Source: Phytoactinopolyspora mesophila
Lineage (GTDB): Bacteria > Actinomycetota > Actinomycetes > Jiangellales > Jiangellaceae
DNA length: 64,000 nucleotides
Assembly: GCF_010122465.1 (NCBI RefSeq)
Contig: NZ_WLZY01000007.1
Span: forward strand, 36,924 to 100,923
Direction: 5' to 3'
Each line of letters begins with the position of its first letter. Position 1 is the first letter of the stretch. This document shows, piece by piece, positions 8,715 to 17,872 of the stretch. The position numbers and the translations under genes are program-made. The notes beneath the pieces are model-generated. The model was given only the letters and a program-made list of their open reading frames with translations. It was not told the DNA's origin and ran no database searches.

Positions 8715-9991
8715 GTCGCTCTCTCTCCGGCCTCACTCGCCGCGGCTGGATGTTCGTGTCGCTCGGCGGGGGGATAATCCTGGGCGCTGTGCTCGTCGGA
8801 CAGCGTGATCTTCTGCGGGCTGGAATCCTGCTGTTCATTCTTCCGCTCGGCAGCCTGATCGTCGCTGCCCGCAGCCGCGTTCGGCTCGAAGCGCAACGCA
8901 CCATCGACCCCGCTCGAGTAGAGGCAGGCTCCCGCGCCACCGTCCATCTGAGACTGTCCAACCGCAACCGGATACCGAGCGGCGTCGTTCTCGCCGAAGA
9001 CACCCTGCCTTACACGTTGGGCCAGCGGCCCCGATTCGTCCTCGACCACGTCTGGTCACGTTTCAGCCGCGACGTCACTTACACCCTCCAGCCATCCTTG
9101 CGCGGCAGGTTCTCCATCGGGCCGCTCGCCATCCGGATCACCGACCCCTTCGGGCTGGTCGAGTTGCGCCGGTCGTTCAGCGACGTCGGCACCCTCATCG
9201 TGACCCCCACGGTGCGGCCGCTCCCGCCAGTCCGGCTGACCGGCGAGTGGAGCGGCAGCGGCGAGACCCGGCCCCGGGCGATCACCACCTCCGGAGACGA
9301 AGACGTCACGGTCCGGGTGTACCGCGACGGCGACGACATGCGGCGGGTACATTGGCGTGCCACCGCGCACCACGGCGAGCTGATGGTGCGCCGCGAAGAG
9401 CAGCCATGGCAGAGCCGGGCCAGCATCCTGCTCGACAACCGCCTCAGCGGGCACGCGGGAGACGGCCCTGATTCCTCCCTCGAATGGGCCGTGAGTGCTG
9501 CCGCCTCGATCGGCGTCCACCTCGTCGACCGCGGATATGTCGTTCGGTTGCTGAACGACGACGACGATTCCCAGCCCGCGGACTGGCACCACTCCGTCCG
9601 AGAGCCGGCCGACTCCCGGATTCACCTCCTCGACACGCTTGCGGTCGCCTCGGCCAGCCGGCGTGCCTCGGTCGCGCATTGGGCCGACTTGATCGCGGGC
9701 ACGGAGTCTGCCACCGGCATGCTGATCGCTGTCCTCGGCCGAATGCAGCCCGAGGAAGCGAAGCTGGTTGCCCGGCTGCGCCAGGGCACGTCCGCGGCGC
9801 TCGCGGTACTCGTCGACGCCGCTTCATGGACAGCGATGGCCGAATCGGAGACCGAACGGGTCAGGCAGACCGAGGTCACCCAGATCCTGCGTCGTGGCGG
9901 ATGGACGGTCATCGACGCTCAACGCCACGAATCGGTCTCCACGGTGTGGGAGCGGCTGGGCCTCGAGCGCACACTCGGAGGTGCAGCGTGA
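8711..9991 (+). CDS. DUF58 membrane protein (MoxR partner)
   Basis: The 426-residue product has two hydrophobic segments near residues 12-55, then a beta-rich region and the DUF58 signature around DGDDMRRVHWRATAHHGEL followed by MVRREEQP. DUF58 proteins carry a von Willebrand A-like domain and are nearly always encoded next to MoxR ATPases; a shared role in assembling envelope or secreted proteins is inferred. It overlaps moxR by 4 bases and the transglutaminase gene by 4 bases (GTGA at 9988), so the three form one translational unit. Confidence 0.9.
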   Translation: MSRSLSGLTRRGWMFVSLGGGIILGAVLVGQRDLLRAGILLFILPLGSLIVAARSRVRLEAQRTIDPARVEAGSRATVHLRLSNRNRIPSGVVLAEDTLPYTLGQRPRFVLDHVWSRFSRDVTYTLQPSLRGRFSIGPLAIRITDPFGLVELRRSFSDVGTLIVTPTVRPLPPVRLTGEWSGSGETRPRAITTSGDEDVTVRVYRDGDDMRRVHWRATAHHGELMVRREEQPWQSRASILLDNRLSGHAGDGPDSSLEWAVSAAASIGVHLVDRGYVVRLLNDDDDSQPADWHHSVREPADSRIHLLDTLAVASASRRASVAHWADLIAGTESATGMLIAVLGRMQPEEAKLVARLRQGTSAALAVLVDAASWTAMAESETERVRQTEVTQILRRGGWTVIDAQRHESVSTVWERLGLERTLGGAA

Positions 9992-12315
9992 ACAGCCGGA
10001 CCCGGCCGACCGTGGTGGGTGGCATCGCCGCACTGGTCTCGATCGTTCCGTTGCTCGAGCTCACGGTCGACGCCAGCTGGGTCGCGCAGGCCGTGCTGGC
10101 AGTTGTCATCGTGGTCGCCATCGGCTACACCGGCCGTTACTTCCGCGTCCCCGCGGTGCTGACGCTACTCGCGCAGATCTTGGCCCTGACATGGTGGATC
10201 GGCCTGCTCATCGCCGCCGATCTCGCATGGTTCGGCGTGTTCCCCAGCACCACGTGGCCGGCTCGATTCATCGATGTGTTCACCCAGGGCGCGGAGAGCA
10301 TCAGCGTGCTCAGTACGCCGGTGCCCATCACCGACGGCATCCTTGTGTACCTCGTGGCGGGCGCCGGCGGCATCGCGATATTCGTGGACCTGCTCGCAGC
10401 GGCCCTGCGCCGTTCGGTCCTGGCCGGCGTGCCTCTTGCCGCGGCATACACCGTCACCGCCAGCATCGAAGGCGGCGACATCGGGTGGTGGTGGTTCGTG
10501 CCGCCGGCCGCAGGTTTCATGGCGCTGCTGGTGGTCGAAAGCCGTGCCCGGGTCTCGGCGTGGGGGCACCCAACCGATCCACATCGCAACGCGTCGGGAT
10601 TGCCCGCCACCAACGCGTTGGCACGCAACGGCCGCCGGGTGGGGGTTGTCGCGCTTTCAGCGGCGATCGCCGTGCCGGCATTCGCTCCCGTCCTCACCGA
10701 TGGCCTCGTCGACGGACGCGGTGGTGGCGGCGGAGGAAGCGGCGACGGCCGCACCATCCGTACCGACAACCCCATCCTCGATCTGCAACGAAACCTGACC
10801 CGCCCGGACAACGTCGACGTCTTACGCTACGCCGCGTCGGACGAAGCGCCCCACTACATTCGCACCGTGACGCTGGATGCGTTCGACGGCGAGGTATGGA
10901 AGACCTCGGACCGGCCGGTTCCGGAATCGCAGCGAGTAGCGGATGGCATGCCGGAGCCGCCGGGCCTGGATCTCGACGATCCGGCGGAGGTCGAGTTCGA
11001 ATTCGCGATCACCGACAACTACAGCTCTCGATGGCTGCCTCTGGCGTATCCCGCGCAGCAGATCGAGATTGCCGGAGACTGGCGTTACGACGTCACCACC
11101 CTCGATGTGGTCTCCACCGACGAGGATGTCCTGGGCGCGGACTACACCGCCGTCAGCCTGGACATCACCATCGAAGCCGAACAGCTGCAAGAAGCCCGCT
11201 CACCCAATCCCGACGTCGAGGAGCTGACCGAGCTCCCCGAAGAACTCCCGGCCATCGTCACGGACCTCGCCGACGAAGTCACCCAGGACGCGGAGGACGA
11301 CTTCGCGAAGGCCGCGGCACTCCAGCAATGGTTCCGAGGTCCGGCATTCACCTATGACCTCTCCACGCAGCCCGGGACATCATCCTCCGCGCTGGCGGAC
11401 TTCCTCGAAGACCGACGCGGATACTGCGAGCAGTTCGCCGCGACCATGGCGATCATGGCTCGCTATCTCGACATCCCGGCCCGGGTGGCCGTCGGATTCA
11501 CACCTGGGACGTTCGAGGGCGGCGGCACCTGGCTGGTCCGTGCCCACGACGCCCACGCCTGGCCCGAGCTCTATTTCGAAGGTGCGGGTTGGGTGCGATT
11601 CGAACCCACCCCCGCATCGCGTACCGGCACGGCGCCGAGCTGGACCATCGAACCGAGCCCGGACACCCCCGACGACCAGCCCGACGAGCCCGACGCCACC
11701 AGCACGGCCGACTCGCGGGACAATCTCGACCAGTTGCCTGAGGACGATCTGCTCGGCGGCGGCGGCGGAGCTACCCCCACGGATTCCTCGCCTTGGCCTC
11801 AAGCCGTGGCACTGGCATTGCTCGGCGCGTTTGTGCTGGGCAGCACACCATCCGCGATCGCGCGGCTACGTCGCTGGCGGCGCTGGCAGCGCGCCGGTCA
11901 GGACACCACGGCCGCCGCGGCGGCAGCATGGTCTGAGGTCAGTGAAGCCGTCCGGGACGCCGGTTACTCGTGGAATCCCGCGGCGACTCCGCGGGTGGCG
12001 GGACGCACTATCGCTACCAGCACCGGCATCAGCGGAGAGATGCGCACGCTTCTCGATCATCTGGTCAGTGTGGTGGAGCGCGCCCGCTACGCCCGCTCTG
12101 CCGAGCCGGTACCGGAGCTGCGCACCGATACCGCCCTGTTCTGCAGATCGCTGCTACGTTCGCAACCGGTACATCGGCGAGCGCGCGCCTTCTTGTGGCC
12201 CGCCACGCTGACCGATGCCTGGACCAATGCGGCACAGAAGGTCAGCGCGGCCCTGGATTGGCTCGACGACGCCGGGCCACGCCTCCGGGCGTCCCTGGCT
12301 CGTTCGCGACGATAA
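9988..12315 (+). CDS. TgpA-like membrane transglutaminase (DUF3488/transglutaminase core/DUF4129)
   Basis: The 775-residue membrane protein starts at the GTG at 9988, overlapping the DUF58 gene. The first ~240 residues hold several hydrophobic helices (DUF3488/TgpA N-terminal type). An extracytoplasmic part follows with a transglutaminase-like cysteine-protease fold: GYCEQFAATMA with Cys480 and HDAHAWPELYFEG with His523. A Pro/Asp/Ser-rich linker leads to a last membrane helix near residue 610 and a cytoplasmic DUF4129-type tail. The frame extends further upstream, but that part is inside the DUF58 gene. Function on cell-wall peptides is possible but unproved. Confidence 0.9.
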   Translation: MNSRTRPTVVGGIAALVSIVPLLELTVDASWVAQAVLAVVIVVAIGYTGRYFRVPAVLTLLAQILALTWWIGLLIAADLAWFGVFPSTTWPARFIDVFTQGAESISVLSTPVPITDGILVYLVAGAGGIAIFVDLLAAALRRSVLAGVPLAAAYTVTASIEGGDIGWWWFVPPAAGFMALLVVESRARVSAWGHPTDPHRNASGLPATNALARNGRRVGVVALSAAIAVPAFAPVLTDGLVDGRGGGGGGSGDGRTIRTDNPILDLQRNLTRPDNVDVLRYAASDEAPHYIRTVTLDAFDGEVWKTSDRPVPESQRVADGMPEPPGLDLDDPAEVEFEFAITDNYSSRWLPLAYPAQQIEIAGDWRYDVTTLDVVSTDEDVLGADYTAVSLDITIEAEQLQEARSPNPDVEELTELPEELPAIVTDLADEVTQDAEDDFAKAAALQQWFRGPAFTYDLSTQPGTSSSALADFLEDRRGYCEQFAATMAIMARYLDIPARVAVGFTPGTFEGGGTWLVRAHDAHAWPELYFEGAGWVRFEPTPASRTGTAPSWTIEPSPDTPDDQPDEPDATSTADSRDNLDQLPEDDLLGGGGGATPTDSSPWPQAVALALLGAFVLGSTPSAIARLRRWRRWQRAGQDTTAAAAAAWSEVSEAVRDAGYSWNPAATPRVAGRTIATSTGISGEMRTLLDHLVSVVERARYARSAEPVPELRTDTALFCRSLLRSQPVHRRARAFLWPATLTDAWTNAAQKVSAALDWLDDAGPRLRASLARSRR

Positions 12316-12619
12316 CGCGCTGGCTCCCGACGCTGCCCGGGTATGGCTGCGCAGCGCTTGCTGGCGGGAGCATTGATCGGCGCCCGTCCCCCAGCCACAC
12401 CCCGCCTGGGCGCCACAGACGGAAAGAGACCGGCATTACGGAGCACTAGCCCGCTGCCGTTTCGGAAAGGACCGACGCGAGCAAATCGGACAGTCTGTTG
12501 GCGAGCGAGACGAAAAGCCCCGCCTCACCACAGCCGTGGTTGGGCGGGACATCACGACAAGGCCGCAACACCGCGAAAGCGGCAACGAGTGACCTACCGG
12601 CCGACCCGAACGGACGTCG
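12316..12619. other. Gene-free convergent region (304 bp)
   Basis: Lies between the ends of the transglutaminase gene (plus) and the DUF3040 gene (minus). Apart from the hairpin at 12518-12548 I see nothing recognisable. Short open frames here are arginine-rich and lack ribosome sites. Confidence 0.6.
12518..12548. terminator. Bidirectional hairpin terminator candidate
   Basis: CCCGCCTCACCAC pairs with GTGGTTGGGCGGG across an AGCC loop, with one mismatch and one G-T pair. It sits between two convergent genes and is preceded by AAAA on the plus strand, so it could act as a U-tailed terminator for the minus-strand DUF3040 gene. Confidence 0.6.
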
Positions 12620-13045
12620 TCAGTTGCCGAAGCCGCGCTCGCGCCGCTGGCGCCAACGTTCCTCCAGGCGCTGCATATACGAGCTGTTGGGTTGCCTTCG
12701 GCCGGACGAGCGACGCTGCCGTCGCGGCGCGCCCGGACTGATGTCAGGCACGTCTTCCGGCTCCGCGGTGGCTTCGGGCGTGCGTCTCCAGGACGTGACG
12801 CCGAGCCATGCCGAGCCCAGCATGACGACGAACCCAGCGACACCGACCGGGATCACCTGGGTGATCGCGCCAGACATCAACAACACGACACCAATGACGA
12901 ACGCGATGCCAGACCAGACGGCGCGGCGCACGTATTGGCGACGTAGGTCCGAGCCACGCATGGTGGTGGCGAACTTCGGATCCTCGGCCTGGAGCGCCTG
13001 CTCCATCTGCTCGAGCAGCCGCTGCTCATGATCGGAGAGAGGCAC
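12620..13045 (-). CDS. DUF3040 membrane protein
   Basis: The 141-residue product begins PLSDHEQRLLEQMEQAL, the DUF3040 signature, followed by DPKFATTMRG, two closely spaced membrane helices (about residues 45-85) and a basic C-terminal tail. DUF3040 proteins are small actinobacterial membrane proteins usually found near the dcw cluster; their function is unknown. The GTG start at 13045 has a strong GGAGGGG site upstream. It is likely transcribed on its own: 158 bases separate it from the methyltransferase gene upstream. Confidence 0.9.
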   Translation of the reverse strand: MPLSDHEQRLLEQMEQALQAEDPKFATTMRGSDLRRQYVRRAVWSGIAFVIGVVLLMSGAITQVIPVGVAGFVVMLGSAWLGVTSWRRTPEATAEPEDVPDISPGAPRRQRRSSGRRQPNSSYMQRLEERWRQRRERGFGN

Positions 13046-13203
13046 CGTTCCCCTCCAACGAACGCGGGCTTACATCTGTCTACTGCTGTGACTTCAAGCA
13101 TATGCCCTGATAGCGCCAGGGGAAAGCCAGGGTCGCCTATGTTGGACGTTCGATAGGCCTCAGCCGGCCGGCCCGGCCGGTGACCCGCCTGCTCCAGGCC
13201 GCT

Positions 13204-13959
13204 TTACGGGGCTCGACGCATCGAAACGATCGCGTGCAGGGCGCCGGCGAGGGGACGCAGTTCCGGGTGGGAAGCGGCTTGAGCTTCCAGCGCTGAGAGC
13301 GCACGGACGTCGGCGGGATCGTCGACGAGTGTCCCCGGCACCAGGTCGGTGAAGATCCGTACGCCATGAATCTCGTCGACGACGAATCCCACGCTGGCGA
13401 GCAGCGCCCCCAGGCCGGCCTCGCTGAATCGTCGCGGCAGTGGATCCGTGGCGCCCCAACGTCCGTCCGGATCCTCGAGCAGGTGCTTGGCTTCTTCCAG
13501 ATGCCCCGCGACTGCCTTTCCGATGACAGCCGCGTTCCGCTGGGCCGTGACGATGCTTCCGATCGCCGAAGGGCGCAGGCAGGAGGCGATACCCGCCAAC
13601 GCCGTGGCGGGGTCGTCGGCCACTTCCAGCACGCCGTGGCAGAGCACGACGTCCGCCGTTTCCGCTCCGATGAGCCCAGGAAGCCCGGCAGCGTCTCCCT
13701 GAACTGCTTCGACCTGATCGGTGACCCCGGACTCCAGTGCCCGTTGCCTCAGCGTCGCCAGCGCGTTCGGACTAGGATCGACGACGGTGATCCGGTGCCC
13801 TTGCGAAGCCAGCGCGACCGCGAAGACGCCGCTGCCGCCGCCCACGTCGAGGATGTCGAGCGCGGAGTGTCCCAGCTGCGCTTTCCGGCGCTCGAGCAAG
13901 GCGACCACCTGGCTCCACAAGGCCGCCGTGCGAGCTCCCTGGTGCGGATTGTCCGGCAT
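13204..13959 (-). CDS. Class I SAM-dependent methyltransferase
   Basis: The product (251 residues from the ATG at 13959) has a Rossmann methyltransferase core: motif I ILDVGGGSGVFAVALA, the acidic end of strand 2 in TVVDPSP, and VVLCHGVLEVADDP for motif IV. The C-terminal half is not diagnostic. Substrate unknown. I prefer 13959 over the ATG at 13986 because GGAG lies 5 bases before it. A comparable methyltransferase often sits beside DUF3040 near actinobacterial dcw clusters. Confidence 0.85.
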   Translation of the reverse strand: MPDNPHQGARTAALWSQVVALLERRKAQLGHSALDILDVGGGSGVFAVALASQGHRITVVDPSPNALATLRQRALESGVTDQVEAVQGDAAGLPGLIGAETADVVLCHGVLEVADDPATALAGIASCLRPSAIGSIVTAQRNAAVIGKAVAGHLEEAKHLLEDPDGRWGATDPLPRRFSEAGLGALLASVGFVVDEIHGVRIFTDLVPGTLVDDPADVRALSALEAQAASHPELRPLAGALHAIVSMRRAP

Positions 13960-14148
13960 CTGGTCTCCAGTGTTGGTCCGGTGCATGAGCGTGGAGTCGA
14001 CGACGACAATAGGTCCAGTATCGGCTGATCGTCACCCGAATGGCTGCCATGACACGGCGACCGGTCCGCTGACGCTCCCTTTCGCGGCGGGCCCGCGCCG
14101 ACGATCATCGCGGCTGTGGCGGCCCGGGTCTCGGGTGCGGAACAAGGA

Positions 14149-15210
14149 TCAGCTGTCGCTCGAGCGCGCCCACAGGTTGAGCCCGGCCTCGAACAGATGC
14201 TCGTCGATGGTCGCGATCTCGTCAGCGGTCAGCTCCGCATTCTCCAACGCGCCCAGGCTGTCGGTCAGCTGCTCGACAGTGCGGGCACCGATCAGGACTG
14301 ACGTCACCCGCTCATCTCGCAAAGCCCAGCTGAGCGCGAGCTGTGCCAGAGTCTGATTGCGCCCGGCCGCGATCTCGTTGAGCGCGCGAAGCCTCGCACG
14401 TATGTCGTCGGTGATGATCGAGGCGTCGAACGATCCCGGCCGCGCCGCTCGGGCGTCGTCGGGAATACCGTTCAGATACTTGCCGGTCAAGAGTCCCTGC
14501 CCCAGCGGCGAGAACGCGATCACTCCGACACCCAGTTCGCCCACGGCGTCCAGCAGATCGTTCTCGATCCACCGGTTGAACATCGAGTACGAGGGCTGGT
14601 GGATGGTCAGCGGCGTTCCGAGTTCGGCCATGATCCGCGCGGCTTCTCTGGTCCGGTCCGCAGAATACGACGAGATACCCGCGTACAACGCCCGGCCGGA
14701 CCGCACAGCCGTGTCCAGCGCACCCATCGTCTCTTCCAGCGGCGTGTCCGGATCGAACCGGTGAGAGTAGAAGATGTCGACGTAATCGAGGCCCATCCGC
14801 TCCAGCGAGGCGTCGAGGCTGGCCAGGAGGTACTTACGCGAACCCCACTCTCCATAAGGCCCCGGCCACATGTCGTAACCGGCCTTGGTGGAGATGATCA
14901 GCTCGTCACGATACGGCCGGAAGTCCTCGGCAAAGATCCGGCCGAAGTTCTTCTCGGCCGAGCCAGGGGGCGGCCCGTAGTTATTGGCCAGATCGATGTG
15001 ATTGACGCCATGGTCGAAGGCTGTCCTGATGATCTGGCGCTGGGTGGCCAGCGGCGTCTCGTCGCCGAAGTTCTGCCACAGGCCGAGTGAGACCTCCGGC
15101 AATCGCAGGCCGGTGCGGCCACAGCGCCGGTACGTCATGGACTCGTAGCGGTCCTCCGCTGCCCGGTGCGGAGCATGGACACTGAGGTCTTTTGGTGGTC
15201 GTTGACTCAT
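14149..15210 (-). CDS. Aldo/keto reductase, YghZ/AKR14-like
   Basis: NADPH-dependent oxidoreductase with a TIM-barrel fold. From the ATG at 15210 the product is 353 residues. It has MTYRRCGRTGLRLPEVSLGL near residue 25, HIDLANNYGPPPGSAE (catalytic Asp and Tyr), ISTKAGYDMWPGPYGEWG (catalytic Lys) and FYSHRFDPDTPLEETM (catalytic His). These match the YghZ group, which reduces glyceraldehyde 3-phosphate and other aldehydes; the true substrate here is unknown. Upstream in-frame sequence is open to 15390 but overlaps the divergent gene. Only 19 bases separate the two divergent starts. Confidence 0.88.
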   Translation of the reverse strand: MSQRPPKDLSVHAPHRAAEDRYESMTYRRCGRTGLRLPEVSLGLWQNFGDETPLATQRQIIRTAFDHGVNHIDLANNYGPPPGSAEKNFGRIFAEDFRPYRDELIISTKAGYDMWPGPYGEWGSRKYLLASLDASLERMGLDYVDIFYSHRFDPDTPLEETMGALDTAVRSGRALYAGISSYSADRTREAARIMAELGTPLTIHQPSYSMFNRWIENDLLDAVGELGVGVIAFSPLGQGLLTGKYLNGIPDDARAARPGSFDASIITDDIRARLRALNEIAAGRNQTLAQLALSWALRDERVTSVLIGARTVEQLTDSLGALENAELTADEIATIDEHLFEAGLNLWARSSDS

Positions 15211-15229
15211 ACATGGGAACCTACATCTC

Positions 15230-16054
15230 GTGCCGAAACGCCGTTCACGCCGCCGCCCGGATCCGCAGCCGGGGCAACATCCTATTGACACCGGCACCGC
15301 TGAGCTCGTTCCAGACGGCGACGGATCCGGCGGCTGGACCGTCGTCGTCAACGGCGCACCCAGTTCATATGTTGATCTCGACAATCCCACGCGACTCGAG
15401 TTCGAGTACGTTCAATGGACCGGTCACATACTCGACGTGGTGGCTCCCGAGGCAGCACCGATCGACGCCGTGCACATCGGCGGCGCCGGCTGCACACTCG
15501 CGCTCTACACAGCCGCCACCCGGCCCGGGTCTCGTCAGCTCGTCTTCGACGTGGACGCCGCGCTGGTCGTCCTCGCCCGCCAGGCATTCGGCCTGAAGAA
15601 CGTCAACGGTCTACGACTAAAGGCAGCCGACGGCCGCGCCGGCCTCGCCACTCTCCCCGACGCCAGCGCCGACGTCGTCATCCGGGACGCGTTCGACCAG
15701 ACGGCGGTGCCGCCCCATCTCGCGACGGTGGAGTACCACCGGGAGGTGGCCAGGGTGCTGCGTCCAGACGGTATCTACGTGGCCAACGTCGCCGACAACG
15801 TCCAGGTGCGCGACTCGCGGGTGGAAGCGGCGGCGGCCCAGACCGTCTTCACCGACGTAGCCATGGTGGCCGAGCCGGCGCAGCTCCGCGGTCGCCGCTA
15901 CGGCAATGTGCTGATCCTCGCGTCACTGACGCCCCTCCCGGAGGACGCGCTCGTCCGCCGCCTCGCGGGCGGGGCGGTACGGGCCCGGTACGTCGGCGGC
16001 GAGCGCGTGCGCGAACTCACCTCCGGCCACCACCCCCACCACGACCCCACCTAG
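15230..16054 (+). CDS. Spermidine-synthase-like protein
   Basis: The 274-residue product resembles the aminopropyltransferase/spermidine synthase fold: FEYVQWTGHILDVV, a Gly-rich nucleotide motif HIGGAGCTLALY, then VFDVDAALVVLA and DVVIRDAFDQTAVPPHL followed by LRPDGIYVANVAD. Many actinobacterial proteins of this type lack proof of polyamine activity, so I call only the fold. The GTG start at 15230 has no clear ribosome site, which suits a leaderless message. Starts of this gene and the divergent aldo/keto reductase are 19 bases apart, so each promoter must overlap the other gene. Confidence 0.75.
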   Translation: MPKRRSRRRPDPQPGQHPIDTGTAELVPDGDGSGGWTVVVNGAPSSYVDLDNPTRLEFEYVQWTGHILDVVAPEAAPIDAVHIGGAGCTLALYTAATRPGSRQLVFDVDAALVVLARQAFGLKNVNGLRLKAADGRAGLATLPDASADVVIRDAFDQTAVPPHLATVEYHREVARVLRPDGIYVANVADNVQVRDSRVEAAAAQTVFTDVAMVAEPAQLRGRRYGNVLILASLTPLPEDALVRRLAGGAVRARYVGGERVRELTSGHHPHHDPT

Positions 16055-16074
16055 ATGATCATGTTTGGTGGGTT

Positions 16075-16118
16075 TTCTCGTGCGTCACCACGCCTGCAGA
16101 CATGGTGACGCACGAGAA
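16075..16118. terminator. 16-bp perfect hairpin between convergent genes
   Basis: TTCTCGTGCGTCACCA at 16075-16090 pairs perfectly with 16103-16118 across a 12-base loop. It lies 20 bases after the stop of the spermidine-synthase-like gene and before the end of the DUF4091 gene, so it probably terminates both. TGATCATG lies just before it. Confidence 0.8.
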
Positions 16119-16180
16119 GTCCTCGGTATGTGCCCGTCGGTCATCGGCCCGCAAGCCTGCCGCGGCATCGCGCCGAACTC

Positions 16181-17872
16181 CTAGCCGAGCTTCTCCTTCA
16201 GGATCCGCGCGTCGACCTGCCGGCGGGACTCGAGATAGTGCTCGGGGTCGTAGCTGAACGAGTTGTATCGCAGCTCGCCCCCCTGATCCACATAAGACCG
16301 CGCTGTCGCGTCATCGGTCAGCTCGCGCAGCAGTTGCAGTGCTCGGTGGTCGTCCATGGCCTGGGTGAAGACCCGATGACGCAACGAGAGCAACGGGTGT
16401 CCGTCATCGCCGGGGTAGACGATGAACGCGTCACCGGCCGGGAACGCCCCACCGGCACATGTGTCCTGGAACGGGTTGACGGCCCGGAGCGAGAACTGGG
16501 TCCGCCAAAAGTTGAAACCCCAGTGCAGGAACCCCGGAGCTCCGGCCACGAAGAGCTGACGCCCCAGGACCCGGTTCCGCAGCGAGGGCAGGCCGATGAA
16601 TCGGTTGGCGACATCGCGGTGCTGGGATACGCAGTGGTAGACCCACGGGCTGGTGCCGCTCTCGAGGAACGGCCGCACGTGGTTGGTGGCCACGATGGGT
16701 GTTTCCACAACGCCGTCTTGCACGAATGTGAAGTCGCTGAGAGCGTCTGCCACCGTCGCGCCCTGAAGAAGGTCGGCCACGACCGCACGCGCCGAACGGT
16801 AGTCCTCGAGCATCTCCTCACGAGGCTCGTCGCTGATGTGAAAGAAGACGTCGCCACCCCAATGTAAGTCGAGGTAACGGCGCAGTTGCGGGATGAGCTG
16901 CTCCATCAGATCCCGGTAGCGTGAATCGGTGGCGGGGATGTGCCAGCCGAAGCGGTGCTCGATTCCTGCCGGGGTGTCGACATAAATCGCGGGTGTGGCG
17001 CGGGCACCCCACTGGGTGAACAGATGGGCTATCTCGAGCGTGCGGATGCCGTGCCGTTCACACATCCGTAGCCACCGCTCCAGCCGCTCGAACCCGAACC
17101 GGTAACCGCTGCCGTCGTCGGCGATCTGAATCAGCTGGACAGGGGTGCGGGTATGTCCGACAGCGGTGTCGAGCGGCGGGGTCCAGGTCGGCGTGAGGAT
17201 CGAGTTGACGCGCATCTGGGCCGCGGCGGCAACGTAGCGGTCGAGGATCTCCCAGTGATCCTCGCTGAAGACGTCGGCCCCGTAGTACTCGGCAAGGCAG
17301 TCAGCGTGAAGCCAGTGGGTGTTGATGATGTCGAGCTCCGGCAACGCCACCGGATGGATCGTGACGGGCAACTCGGTCCGGTATAGCTGTTCGTCCGTCC
17401 TCTTGTCGGTCACGACGATGGCGAGCTCGTGCTGACCCGCGAGCGCGGGGTCGTCGAGCTGAATGTCGATCCAGATCGAACGCCAGTAGCCGACGGCAGG
17501 AGCGATCTCGTCCTGGGGACCGAGCGGGCGCAGCAGGTCCGGGTACAGGCCGGGGGTGTCTCTCAGGTAACCGTCGTCGTGCCCGTCGAACGCGAGGAGT
17601 GTGGCGGGTACCAACTCGACCACACTCATCCGCACATGTTCCGCCAACGGTCCTTCGGCCCAGGCGCGCAGCGGCGGCAGAGATTGGAGATTGTCGACCG
17701 CGGGAGGCAGGAACGCGATCTGCGCGCAGAGCGTCTCGCCAAGGAACCCGGATAGTGCAGATCCGCTCCGGGCCGGACGTGGACGTTCGTCGGGGAAGAC
17801 CTTCTCCAGGCAGTCGACGGTGTAGAAACTCCATTCGGGCCGGAGTTCGCGGCCATGGCGCACAATGATCAT
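16181..17872 (-). CDS. DUF4091 glycoside-hydrolase-like protein
   Basis: The ~563-residue product matches DUF4091 proteins, which have a catalytic-barrel core related to GH123-type glycosidases. Visible features are an N-terminal beta-sandwich region, DIINTHWLHADCLAEYYG, FFHISDEPREEML (possible acidic catalytic residues), and near the C-terminus LHWGFNFWRTQFSLRAVNPF with GDAFIVYPGDDGHP, typical of DUF4091. No signal peptide is seen, so it probably acts in the cytoplasm on an imported glycan. The ATG at 17872 overlaps the permease stop (ATGA); a GTG at 17863 with AAAGGA 8 bases upstream is an alternative. It ends the ABC-transporter operon. Confidence 0.85.
   Translation of the reverse strand: MIIVRHGRELRPEWSFYTVDCLEKVFPDERPRPARSGSALSGFLGETLCAQIAFLPPAVDNLQSLPPLRAWAEGPLAEHVRMSVVELVPATLLAFDGHDDGYLRDTPGLYPDLLRPLGPQDEIAPAVGYWRSIWIDIQLDDPALAGQHELAIVVTDKRTDEQLYRTELPVTIHPVALPELDIINTHWLHADCLAEYYGADVFSEDHWEILDRYVAAAAQMRVNSILTPTWTPPLDTAVGHTRTPVQLIQIADDGSGYRFGFERLERWLRMCERHGIRTLEIAHLFTQWGARATPAIYVDTPAGIEHRFGWHIPATDSRYRDLMEQLIPQLRRYLDLHWGGDVFFHISDEPREEMLEDYRSARAVVADLLQGATVADALSDFTFVQDGVVETPIVATNHVRPFLESGTSPWVYHCVSQHRDVANRFIGLPSLRNRVLGRQLFVAGAPGFLHWGFNFWRTQFSLRAVNPFQDTCAGGAFPAGDAFIVYPGDDGHPLLSLRHRVFTQAMDDHRALQLLRELTDDATARSYVDQGGELRYNSFSYDPEHYLESRRQVDARILKEKLG

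Noticed and set aside
11595..11615. GATTCGAACCC resembling a tRNA T-loop
   Set aside because: Lies inside the transglutaminase coding sequence (encodes RFEPT); no acceptor stem or cloverleaf around it.
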